Shown here in pieces: positions 50,648-61,572 of a DNA stretch of 64,000 nucleotides. This DNA is from Arthrinium phaeospermum (lineage: Eukaryota > Ascomycota > Sordariomycetes > Amphisphaeriales > Apiosporaceae). A program made the translations under genes and the position numbers. Numbering within the stretch: the first letter of the stretch is position 1; every line of letters starts with the position of its first letter. The notes under the pieces are model-generated. The model was not told the origin of the DNA. It saw only the letters and a list, made by a program, of their open reading frames with translations, and did not search any database. The DNA lies in NCBI GenBank assembly GCA_006503535.1, contig QYRS01000014.1:186001-250000 (forward strand), in the 5' to 3' direction.

Positions 50648-52666
50648 ATGTCCCTCTCGACGCGCACGTCGCTCCTGTGGACGCTGGCCGCGGCCACGTC
50701 GGCGCTCGGCTTCGCGATCCCGCCCTCGGCCCACCAGGCGCGCCAGATCCGCGACGCCTCCCAGCTGCTGCCGGCCTACGACTACGTCATCGTCGGCGGC
50801 GGCACCTCGGGCCTCACCGTGGCGGACCGCCTGACCGAGGACCCCGAAGTGACGGTGCTCGTGCTCGAGGCCGGTATCTTCGCCCCCGACGAAGATGTCT
50901 TGCCCGTGACCGGAGGCGGCACCCAGCGCCAGCCCCGGTTCTTTTTCCCGTCGGCGCCCCAGGAGTTCCTGGGCGGCCGCACTACCGATGTGTGGCTTGG
51001 CAAGATGGTCGGTGGTAGCTCGGGTGTCAATGCTATGATGACGGTCCGCGGCTCGGCGGAGGACTACGACCGTTGGGGGGCTTTGTTCCCGGATAATGCG
51101 CAGGGCTGGAGCTGGGACGGCATGTTGCCGTACTTCAAGAAGGTAAGTCGGGAGCGGGAAAGGGATGTGGTTGGAGACTTGGCATCGACGTTTGCTGACT
51201 TCTCATGACTACAGGGTCTGACTTTGAACCCCCCGGCGGCCGAGCTGGCGAAGCGCTTCAACATCTCGACCGACACCTCGTACTGGGGCTCGCACTCGCC
51301 CATCCAGGCTAGCTTCCCGAGCTTCCAATACCCGGGTCTCGGTAAGTTAACTCTTGTCGAAGAAGTGAACGGGACCATGAGCCATTGCTGACATAAATGA
51401 CCACCTAGACCCCTTGATGAGCGCCCTGCAGGAGATGCCCGGCGTGGAGATGGTGTCCGACAGCGGCGCCGGCACTGCTGGTATCTACTGGTACCCGACC
51501 TTCATGGACCCGGTCAAGGCGGAGCGCTCCTACGCGAACAACGCGCACTACAGCAACCACCGGGACCGCCCCAACTACCACCTCATGGCCGAGACGGCCG
51601 TCCGCCGCGTCCTGCTCGAGGACACGGCCGCCACCGGCGTCGAGTTCTACACCCAGGACGGCAAGAGCGTCGCCACCGTCAAGGCCACCAAGGAAGTCCT
51701 CCTGGCCGCCGGCGCCGTGCACACCCCCAGCTGCTGCAGCTGAGCGGCGTGGGCCCCAAGAAGGTTCTCGCCGCCGCGGGGCTCGAAACGCTCGTCGACC
51801 TGCCGGGCGTGGGCGAGAACTTCCAGGACCACACCAACGCGGGGGCCCTCATCGCGCTGCCGGGGCTCGCGCAGATCCACCCCAACGCCAATGACCTGAC
51901 CGCCGACCCGGCCTTTGGGAAATGGGCCGACGACGTCTGGGCCGCCAACCGCACGGGGCCCCACTCCATCGCCTACGGCAACCTCGCCGGCTGGCTGCCC
52001 CTGACCGCCATCTCCCCCGACAAGTTCGCCGAGCTGGCCGCCCAGCTCGAAGACCAGGACCACTCCCGCTACCTGGCCGCGGGCACCGACCCCACCGTGG
52101 CCGCCGGCTACGCGGCCCAGATGAAGGGTCTCGCGAAAGTCATGCGCTCCCCCCGCACCGTCTTCGCCCGCTACCGCATGGACCCCACCACGGGCGCCTC
52201 GCAGCCCATCCTCAACCAGCCCTTCAGCCGGGGCCACGTGCGCGTCAACACGACGGACCCCTTCGGCGCGGAGCCCGTCGTCGACTACCGCTCGCTGGCC
52301 AACCCGGTCGAGCGGGCCGTGCTGGTGGAGATGGTTAAGTTCTACCGGCGGCTGCACTTCGAGACGTCCCTGAAGGAGCTGGGGCCGAGCGAGACCGCGC
52401 CCGGGGCGGGGGTGGTCACGGACGCGCAGCTGGGCGACTGGGTCGCGACGGCCTTGACGCCGTCGGACTACCACCCCGCGGGGACGGCGGCGATGATGCC
52501 GCGACAGCTGGGGGGCGTGGTGGATCAGACGTTGCGGGTGTACGGGGTGCGGAACTTACGGGTTATTGACGCTAGTATCATGCCTGTGTTGCCGGGCGGG
52601 AATACATGTCAGCCTACGTATGCGCTTGCGGAGAAGGCGGCGGATATTATTAAGTCGAAGGCTTAG
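50648..52666 (+). CDS. Secreted GMC-family FAD oxidoreductase (one frameshift)
   Basis: Three exons: 50648-51142, 51215-51341, 51409-52666 (introns 72 and 67 bp), about 626 residues. Signal peptide MSLSTRTSLLWTLAAATSALG. ADP-binding fold YDYVIVGGGTSGLTVADRL (about residues 44-62) with the acidic end LVLEAG; first GMC signature GKMVGGSSGVNAMMTVRGSA; second around AAGAVHTP and LSGVG. The C-terminal domain has the catalytic pair: His in SDYHPAGTAAMM and Asn in GGNTCQPTYALAEKAA. Family members oxidise alcohols, aryl alcohols or sugars and make H2O2; the substrate is not evident. One C is missing from the C-run at about 51724-51728, so the second signature is split and the literal frame stops at 51743. 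The rest reads without a stop. If real this is a null allele; if an error, an intact enzyme. Not RIPped, although about 0.9 kb from the AT-rich block. Confidence 0.9.
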
Positions 52667-52958
52667 GTCTGTTGATGGATGGATTTAGGTTAATACATAA
52701 AACTCGCAATGAGACTAGCTATGAAGGAGTGGAAAGGGAGGGATATGAGGCCCGTTGATAATTCTCCTCGAATACCGGATAGAGCCCAGATCAAATAATA
52801 ACTAATTCTGAACACTCTACCCCTTAGAGGGCTTCAGCGATGTTTTATGATGGCGATGACCTCTTGTTGCGTGAAAATACCTTTGTCCATATCCTTATCA
52901 AACTAGCTGCAAGAAGACAATTCAGGCCCCGTGGTTCTTGTGTGGAATATTCATTTAC

Positions 52959-54047
52959 TCAATCGTCCTGCCTCGCCCGACCTGGGGGAAACACCCAATA
53001 ACCGGGCCCCCGATCCGGCACAGCCGGCGGCATAGTCGTATCCACCGCCATGAGCTCATCAATGTCGACGAACCCGTAAGGGCTCACTTCGGTGATGCGG
53101 CACTCCCGCTCGACCGCTCTCTTCAGCCCTTTCAGGTCGGCCCTGTCCAGCCGGGTCCGCGGGCCCGCCGTGTCGCGCGTGAAGGGACAGTCGCGAAAGA
53201 TGCGACGCTTGAGGTTCAACATTCCTTCATGCTTCTTCAGGTGGTCAAAACGCGGGTTGCTCCACCACCACATCGACTCGTCGACCTCAAAGCCCGCGCG
53301 GTTCGGCCGCAGCCCGCGGGGCGGGCGCGCCAGCCGGAGCATGCCGCGCAGCCGCTCCTCGAAGATCGCATCGGCGGCCCGTTGCCGCCTCGCGCGGTGC
53401 TCCTCGGCCGTTTCCTGCTGAATTTTTCCGCCTTCTTGGTAGTAAAGAGGGCAGGCTTCTTTGTTGATGAACAGGGAGGTCATGAGTTGCACCGCCTTCC
53501 GACTGACGCACTTGCCGCAGTACCGGTTCTTCGAGGGTCCTCCGCCGCCGCGTTCCCCGTCGGTCCAGGGGATTTGGGAGTCGATCATCTCATACGGAAA
53601 GAAGTTGTACCGACCCAGCGGCCGTCGGAACACGGGAAACTGGAGAGACAGCGCGGCGCCGCACTGGCTGCAGCCGATGTCCGTGCGGCAAAGGGGGCAT
53701 TTGGGCTTGGCTTGGCCTGCCACCCACTTCGCGAGGCACGTGTGGCCGACCACGTGGCCGCAGGAGAGAAAGGCGGTCTTCTCGAGCTCGCACTGCATCT
53801 TGGTGTAGAAGTCCTCGACCGTGAGCGTTTCGTCTTGGCCCGCTAGGATCTCCTTGTCTAGTAGCTGTCCGACCTTGGTCGAGATGTCGAGCAGTTTGAA
53901 GCATATGCCGCACTCGGCATGCAGTCTTCGTGACGGTCTTGGACCTGGACCATATTCGTTTTCTCGCAGACAGCTTAGGAACTCGGGCAGCCATATGGAC
54001 TTGAGGCAGTGCCCGGCCTTCACATCCTTCTGGGCGACGGGAGGCAT
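52959..54047 (-). CDS. Variant RING-finger protein, family copy A
   Basis: 362 residues, no intron needed. N-terminal helix WLPEFLSCL (about 19-27), then a RING-like module: C46-x2-C49, a long insert, C96-G-H98, C104, C117-x2-C120. Gly101 stands where the fifth RING ligand normally sits. A further CxxC follows (126/129), then the PWTDGER motif (160-166) and a second cysteine pair region C177-x2-C180...C199-x2-Tyr202, where the two sister genes have Cys in place of Tyr. An HRARR helix and a C-terminal LMAVD motif are shared with copy B. RING modules usually recruit E2 enzymes for ubiquitin transfer; whether this variant does is unknown. Soluble. Same orientation as copy B, with the RIPped retrotransposon between them. 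A TATA lies about 75 bp upstream. The frame is intact and not RIPped. Confidence 0.8.
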   Translation of the reverse strand: MPPVAQKDVKAGHCLKSIWLPEFLSCLRENEYGPGPRPSRRLHAECGICFKLLDISTKVGQLLDKEILAGQDETLTVEDFYTKMQCELEKTAFLSCGHVVGHTCLAKWVAGQAKPKCPLCRTDIGCSQCGAALSLQFPVFRRPLGRYNFFPYEMIDSQIPWTDGERGGGGPSKNRYCGKCVSRKAVQLMTSLFINKEACPLYYQEGGKIQQETAEEHRARRQRAADAIFEERLRGMLRLARPPRGLRPNRAGFEVDESMWWWSNPRFDHLKKHEGMLNLKRRIFRDCPFTRDTAGPRTRLDRADLKGLKRAVERECRITEVSPYGFVDIDELMAVDTTMPPAVPDRGPGYWVFPPGRARQDD

Positions 54048-54117
54048 GATGTTTCGGGTTGGCTTGTGGGCTTCTGAGATAATGATGACAAATTGCAGAG
54101 GTGTGACCCGTGGGCTT

Positions 54118-54128
54118 AGTATATATTT
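54118..54128 (-). promoter_or_regulatory. TATA box of RING copy A
   Basis: AAATATATACT on the minus strand, about 71-81 bp upstream of the start codon. It is the only TATA-like run in the short space left by the retrotransposon. Confidence 0.45.
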
Positions 54129-54227
54129 GGATCTAACGGCCTACTTATCTATTTATGGATACGGTCGGTAGGTCAGGCCTGCCTTAGATAGATACCTAAA
54201 GGTTTAGATCTAGCATGCCTGGATTCT

Positions 54228-54237
54228 TATAACAGGC
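54228..54237 (-). promoter_or_regulatory. Upstream motif shared by RING copies A and B
   Basis: In gene orientation TATCACTGCCTGTTATAAGAA ends near here, about 181 bp before the start. Copy B has AATCACT, four extra bases, then GCCTGTTATAGAA at 176 bp. The rest of the two upstream regions is largely unalike. It could be a binding site or a remnant of shared ancestry. Confidence 0.4.
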
Positions 54238-54296
54238 AGTGATACTTTTCTGCCTTAACATAGGAGGAGAACAATTCCCACTTAGTAATTTTGATA

Positions 54297-54301
54297 ACAG
54301 C
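54297..54301. repeat. Target-site duplication, left copy (ACAGC)
   Basis: Directly precedes the left LTR and matches the five bases at 61118-61122 that follow the right LTR. Confidence 0.75.
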
Positions 54302-54440
54302 TGTCACGGCCCCATACCGGTAATCTGTGCGCTAAGGCCCGTACGCCCTATATCGGCATTTAAATAGAATTTTCGTAATTCGGTATTAAAAATTTTTTAA
54401 TTTTTCGTATAATAATATTAATATAAATTATACCTTTATA
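54302..54440 (+). repeat. Left LTR, 139 bp
   Basis: Begins TGTCACGGCCCC and ends TATACCTTTATA. It aligns without gaps to 60979-61117, and every difference I see is a C/T or G/A transition. Its outer 60 bases kept more original G/C than the right copy. Confidence 0.85.
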
Positions 54441-57400
54441 ATTTATTATATTTTTTTAAACGGTACGCGCCTTATTTATTTCGACTTAGTATATCGTTAA
54501 CGATTTTTCCGATATTAAACTCCCTTTATTTTTTTTATTTAAATATATAATATTATTAATAACGCGAGGTTATTTTATTATAAAGTAACGCGAAGCTTTA
54601 TTTTTTTTATACGTTTAATAGCGCGAAATTATTTATAATAAATATATCGATTTTTCGACGCCGCGTTACGATTAAATAGAAATTTAATAATCGATACCGC
54701 GTTACGTATTACCGTAAACTTAAAAATATAAAATAATTAAAAAACTAACTTAAAATTTTACGATTTTTTTAATTATAAAATAATTTTAAACTTTAAATAT
54801 TTTAAATATTATAATTATAAAACGACTTTAACTTTTAAATACTTTAAATATTATAAAACGAAGCCGTTAGTATAAAAAATTAATCCGAGAACCCCCTCGA
54901 TTTTAAAATCGCTCTTATCGAGTATTATTTTATTAGCTATGTACGTTAAAAAATTTAAAAAAACTCCGAATTTTTTTAAATTTTATATAACCTTTAAAAG
55001 GATAAAATAAATAATATTTAACGAGAAATATTTATAAAAACTTTTATGTTTTAGTTAGAGGTGGGCTTTAAAGCCGACGCTTAATTTAAAATTAATAATA
55101 ATATTCGTTTTAAAGAAGTATAAAGTAAATTAATTTAATTTTAATATAAGTATAACGAGTTTTAAGAAAAGTTTATTAATATTTATTATAAAGTATTTTA
55201 AGGTAATTTTAAAGAATTTTTTATAATTGTAAGCTTAAATACTTTTATAAATAAAAGTAATAAAACCGTTAAATATAAAGAATTTAAAGCTTAGCGATAA
55301 GGTTTTAATTATAAATTAAATTAAAAAAAGTTCCGTTTCGATATAAAAGAAGTTCGATTTAAATATACCGTTTTTAAATTTAAAAGAAACGTTTTCGCTT
55401 TAATAAATTCGATCGTTAAAGTAATTAAAAATAAGATTTTATTCGAAAAATAGTAATATTAATCCTTGTTAGAGATATTAAAAAATATAACCGTAATTTA
55501 CGATATCGTCGATATTTAAAAAAATGTCGAAATTAATTTTTAAAAGTTTTAAATAGGTAAATTAATTTAGCCCGAATTTTTCGTATTTTTTATTAAATAC
55601 TATTCGAAATTAAGTTATAATAACTATGTAAAGGTAGCTTAATTTATATTTAAAATTAATAACGATTTATAAAAAGCTGTCGTTATTAATTTTAATTCGT
55701 TAATAAATAATAATTTTAATGGATAGATTTTTTTATACGGTAAATTTAACGATAACCTTCGCCGTACGAATATAATTATTTAAAAATATTCGAGAGGATT
55801 AATTAATTAATAATTAATCGATTAATAAACCGATAACGGCGATTTAATAAATATCGATAAAATTAATGTTGTTATTTATAAAATTAAATAATTAAAATTA
55901 AGTTAATTTTAATATTATTACCGGTATAAGAACCGTTTCTATTTTAATTACGGTAATTAAGATTATAATTAACGCGACTGTTTTAATTTAATAATAATAT
56001 TCGTAATATCCGAGGATAAACTTTAATATTTAAAGGTTAAAGAAAACGCGGCCGAGGTAACGGCTACGGCGGTTTATATAATAACATTTGAGGCGGTTAT
56101 TTTTATTAAAGCTTAAGTTAATAATAAAATTTTTAAAGTTAAAGTTATTATAATAATAATTAATTTAGTTTTTAAAGCGAACGTAACTATAATAATTTTT
56201 AATAATATCCTTTTTTAAAATAGAGAAACTTATTAAATTAATTTAATAATTAGATATTTAGGCTCGATAAGCTCCGATTTTTTAAATACTCTTTAAACTT
56301 AAAATTCTTTTTCCGATTAAAATAATAATTAATATTAAATAGCTTAACCCGCTTAATATTAAATATCTTAACCCGCGTAGCTTTAAATTTAATATTAATA
56401 GCCGAATTAATAATAATAATACGAGCGAATTACCGAAATTTCGAAAAACGATTAACTTTTTTATAAAATCGCGTAAAAAAGTATTAAAAAAAGAAATATT
56501 TTATCGGTAATAAATTTAAATATTTTATATTAATAGTTATAAGTTTTAAATATTTATAATTATTAAACTTATTTATAAATAATTATATACGTTATATAAT
56601 TAATATTATAATCGATTTAAAATATTTCGGCCTCGTTTTTTTAAATATTTTTTTCGTATATAAAAATAATTTATTTTTATAAACTTTTAATAAACTTAAA
56701 AAACTATTAATAATTAATAATTTCTTAAACGAAACGGGATACGTTATTTATTATACCGAAATTTAATTTTAATTAAATCCTTATTAAAAATACTTCCGTT
56801 TTTTAATTATATAATTTAATATCGATATTATATTAAAACTTTTTTAATTAAAACTTTATAACTTCGTAATTAATTAAGCCGAAAATATAATTATTTTTAA
56901 TAATTAAACTTATTTTAAATTTTACCTTTACGATTTTAAACCTTATTAAATATAAAATAAAACGCTTAACCCTATTAATATAATAAATATCGCGGAAATT
57001 TAAAAATAAATAAAATCGAAAGCCCGCGCGAATATATCCGCGGCCTTTATAGTTTTAAATTTCCGATTATTAAACGATAATAAAATTTATTAACGTATAA
57101 AAAAATATAATTTATTAATAATAATTATAAAATACCGCGCTTATTCTATTTCTTTATTTTATAAATAAAACTTAAAAATAACGTTATATTATAATATAAT
57201 AATTAAAATAATAATCCTAATTAAAAAAATAATAAAACTCGGGAATATAAAAAAATTAATTAAAAAACTTTTTTAAATTATAATATTAAACGTAGCCGGT
57301 ATAATAATTTTTTATTAATAAAAAAAAATAAAGGCGTAGTTTTTTAACTTTTTAAATTTTTTAAGCGATCCTTTTAAATTTAAAGTAATAATTAAAATTA

Positions 57401-57944
57401 CGTAAAACAATATTAAAAAGTTTATAAAAAAATAGCGAAAAAATCCTTTAATTAAAGAATAATTAAAAAAAAAATTTTTATTTAATATTATTATTTTATT
57501 AATACTTTTTTAAAATAACTCGCGAACGATTTATCGTTATACCGCCCGACGAATATAAAAATTTATTTAAAAAAAAGAACGACGCCGTTATATTTAAAAT
57601 CGCGGTTTTTTAATATTGATAAGTTTAAAATTATTAAAAAATAGTTTAATAATTAATTAAATAAAAGTTTTATTTAACGATTTATATCGTTAACGGTAAC
57701 GTCGTTATTAATCGCTTAAAAGTTAAGAAAAGGCGTCTAAATATATTATAATTATTAAAAATTAAATATAATTATAATTAAAAACCGATTTTTTTTATTA
57801 TTAATTTATAATATATTAATAAAGATAAGTAAGGTAAAATAATTTTTTAAATTCGATATTATTATAACTTTTAATCGAACTCGAATCGTTAAAAACGAAA
57901 AATAAAAAACGGCGTTTATTACGAAATATAAGCTATTTAAATAA

Positions 57945-58070
57945 CTTATAATTTTATTCGAACTTTATAATATATTTTTTATTTTTAAAATTATATTAAT
58001 TCCTTATTTTACGATATTTTAAACGAATTTTATTTTATATATTTAAATAACGTTATTATTTTTTCCGATA
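57945..58070 (+). pseudogene. Reverse-transcriptase trace of the LTR element
   Basis: Codons at 57945-57989 correspond, after allowing G-to-A and C-to-T changes, to the Ty3 RT segment around P-F-G-L-x-N-A-P. At 58040-58069 there is the Y-L-D-D catalytic block with both Asp codons changed to Asn codons (AAT AAC), followed by V-I-I-F-S. Spacing between the two is 83 bases against about 84 in the family, so there is one small indel. No function remains. Confidence 0.7.
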
Positions 58071-60978
58071 TATTAAAAAAATATTATAAATATATTAATA
58101 AAATCGTTTATTAATTATAAACCGTAGGATTTTAAATCGATATTAATAAAAGCGAGTTTTATACTTTTTTAATAAAATATTTAAGGTTTATCGTCGGCCG
58201 CTACGGTATTTTTATAAATTAAAATAAAGTCTAAATTATCCTATCTTAATAAAGCCCGGATTTATATATTAAAAGAAAGGTAAAAAAATTATAACGTTTT
58301 TTAAAGTTTATAAATTATTATTAACGATTTATTACCGAATACTTTAAAATAACGAAGCTTTTTATAAAATTTATAAAGGATACGTTTTTTTAAAATTAAA
58401 TTATAAAATATAAATAAGTTTTTTTCCGATTTAAATAAGTATTTATTATAATTCCAATTTTACGATACTTTAACCTTTTACGACCGATATTCATAAAAAC
58501 GAATACTTTAAATTAAACTATCGAAAGAGTTCTATTTTAAAATTATAACGGCGTACGATATTTAATAACTTTTTTTTTATTTAAATACTTAATTTAAAAA
58601 TATAATTATAAAATATACAATAAAAACTATTAATTATTATTAAAAGCTTTAAAAAATAACGCTTAAAATTATAAAATTTTAATAACTTTAATATTATTAT
58701 AAACTATAAGAATTTAAAATATTTTATAATTACGAAACGTTTTAATATTAAATAAGCGAAATAAGTTAAGTTTTTTACTAGTTTTAATTTTATTATTATA
58801 TATAAACTAAAATAATATTATAACTAATTAAATATATTAAACCGGCTTTTAAGAAATAAATTTAATAATTATAACAATAAACGTATTAATTATCGATATT
58901 AATAATTACTCTTTAACGCTAAACTTTTTAAAGGTGTAAAACTTATTAATATAACCAATAACGATAATAATAACGCTTTATTTTTAACTTTAATAAAAAA
59001 AATTAATATATTAATAAACGAATTAATTAATAACGTTTATAAAGCTTCCTTAAAAATATTAAATATAATAAAAATTATCGATTAAAAAAAACGATAATAA
59101 TTAAAAGCTTTTTAAAAAATATTAATAAAAATACTTATTATACGTTATAATATGGTACGGGGAAAAATTTATTTTAAAAAGCGCCTTTTCATATCGCGGG
59201 ATAAGGTAATTAATTTTTAAATCTTTTATCGATATTATATTTTTAATATAATAAATTACTTTAAACGAATAAAAACGTTAGATTTTATTCGATAATAATA
59301 TATTTAATTTTAAATATATAAGGATATTATACGATATATACGAAACTATTATACGTATTAAAAAAAAAAATCTTTTCGTTAAGCGCTTTTCGGTTTTTTA
59401 TAGTTTTTATTTATTTTAAACGGAAAATAAATTAAAATTTTAATCGATTACGTTACGAAATTTTTACTTTATAAATATAATAATTAAACCTATAAATATA
59501 TTTTTATAATAATCGATAAGTTAATAAAAATACGATATTATATTTCGATAGTTTTTTTAAAAATTAATAATTTTATCGACGGCTTCTTTTAACGTATTTA
59601 ATTATTATACGGCTTACTTAATAATATTATTAACGATAAAAGCGATTAATTTATATCTTTATTTTAAAAATAATTAAATAAATAATTTAAAATAATATTA
59701 TTATTTTTATTAATTTATTACTTAAAAACGAATAAGTAAATAAAAAATATTAACGCTTTTATAAAAGCGTATTTATATATATACGTTAATTATTTTTAAA
59801 ACGATTAATATAATTAATTATTTATAACGAAGTTTATTGTAAATAATATCGTATTAAAATCGATAAAGTTTATATTATTTTATATTAATTATTTCTATTA
59901 TTCGAAAATAAGTATCGAATTTAAAAGTCTAGCGTTATTAAAAATAATAATTAAGTAAAAAAAAACTATTTTATCGCGAATAATTTTAATAAACGCTTTT
60001 AATTAATATTAAATTATTTACGGATAATAATTTAAGAAATATAAAAGTTTTAAACCGCGATAATAAATAAAAAACGATTTTAATTAAATTTTAAAAAAAA
60101 TAATTAAGTTTATTTAAATATTAAGTTTATTAAAACTTTTAAATTATTTAAAAAACTTAATAATAAAAAGAAAGGATTTTTTAAAATAAAAAAAGTATAC
60201 GAGAACGCTTATAAATTAATATTATCGATAAGATTTTATATTTTCCCGGTTTTTTATAATTTATTATTAACGAAAGTTTTTAACGATCCGATTTTTAAAT
60301 AAATAAATAACGAATTTAAAAATAAAAGCGTAATTATTTATTACGATAATATTAACGAAAATTGCTTTAAAGTTAAATTTAACGATATTATTAAATAACG
60401 AGGATAAGTTAATATTTAATACTTTTTTAAATAATAATACTAATTTTCGAATTAAAAAAAAGCCGAGAACTTACGCGGATATTAAAACTAATTAAAAAAG
60501 TTTTATAATGTTAATTTAAACCTATTAAAATTATATATATTAAAAATATTTAAATAAAAAAACGTGGAAAATAACTCGGTATTAATATTAACGCCGACGT
60601 TAAGCTTATCGTTACTTTTTTAAACGAAGAAATTACGAAAGTTAAAACGATACGGAAAAAAGAAAGTTAAAAACTAAAAGAAATAACGAACGACGGATCG
60701 ATAAAATTACGAAAAAAATATATAATTTTATCATTATAAAAAAGGATAATAAAAAAACTTTCCGTATAAGTATTAAATTAATTAAAATATTAATAATCGA
60801 TAAAAAGATCGAAGTAATAAAAAATAATAATATAGCTAGCCGGTTTAATAATTTAATAAAAAAACGTTTATATTTATAATAAAGAATAAATAAAAAAGTA
60901 GGGTATTATTTTTTTTAAAAAACCTTTATTCGAACCTTATTATTTTCGAGGTCGAAAACTTTTTTAATAACGGGTAAT

Positions 60979-61117
60979 TATTACGGCTTTATATCGGTAA
61001 TTTATATACTAAAGCCCGTATACCTTATATCGGTATTTAAATAAAACTTTCGTAATTCGGTATTAAAAATCCTTTAATTCTTCGTATAATAATATTAATA
61101 TAAACTATACCTTTATA
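60979..61117 (+). repeat. Right LTR, 139 bp
   Basis: Same length as the left LTR. Its start TATTACGG is the RIPped form of TGTCACGG. Confidence 0.85.
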
Positions 61118-61122
61118 ACAGC
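61118..61122. repeat. Target-site duplication, right copy (ACAGC)
   Basis: Follows the right LTR directly. Normal composition resumes here. Confidence 0.75.
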
Positions 61123-61572
61123 AACATCTCTCTTTTTTAACCACTTGATCAGACAAAGTGAACGGTCTGAGACAAAGGCCCTGCCTGTCCAACAACGGCT
61201 TTGCTAGAAGCACTCCCATGTAACTCATGTACAAGGCATTAACATAACGATCCATTCAAATAGAATCCAGTAGAGGCACAGGACCAACTGCCTAATTGTC
61301 TCTTGACGGCACCGAGACCTATTCAACAGGACTAAACAATATAAAGAGAAGTGAATGTTCGAGCGTAACCTACTCGCGAAACGCTGAAAGAAGACATGAC
61401 GATGGCTTTTGTAAGGAGCTCGAATTAATATTATTCATGTACAGCGTTTATCTAGATACCTGCGGCATATTCTTCCATTTGTCTTATATGAGGCCACATT
61501 GTTCTTTGAATATACCCACACAAGATGTTTAGGTGAAATATGTCCGAATCATGTCGGTCATTCGACATCCCC
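61123..61572. other. Intergenic region, nothing recognised
   Basis: Lies between the retrotransposon and the 3' end of RING copy B. Short frames only. Confidence 0.5.

Larger units (their letters stand above)
54302..61117 (+). mobile_element. Complete RIPped Ty3/gypsy-type LTR retrotransposon
   Basis: 6.8 kb between two 139-bp LTRs in direct orientation, flanked by a 5-bp target duplication. The interior is AT-rich with CpA/TpG loss but keeps more CpG than the 25-kb block. No open frame survives. Reading the plus strand at 57945-58070 through RIP-type transitions gives the two neighbouring reverse-transcriptase motifs of the Ty3 group, so the element lies in + orientation with its pol in the right half. 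It separates two RING family genes. Confidence 0.85.

Noticed and set aside
51647..52474. 275-codon open frame antisense to the GMC gene
   Set aside because: Shadow of a GC-rich coding strand. It has no family motif, whereas the plus strand has both GMC signatures.
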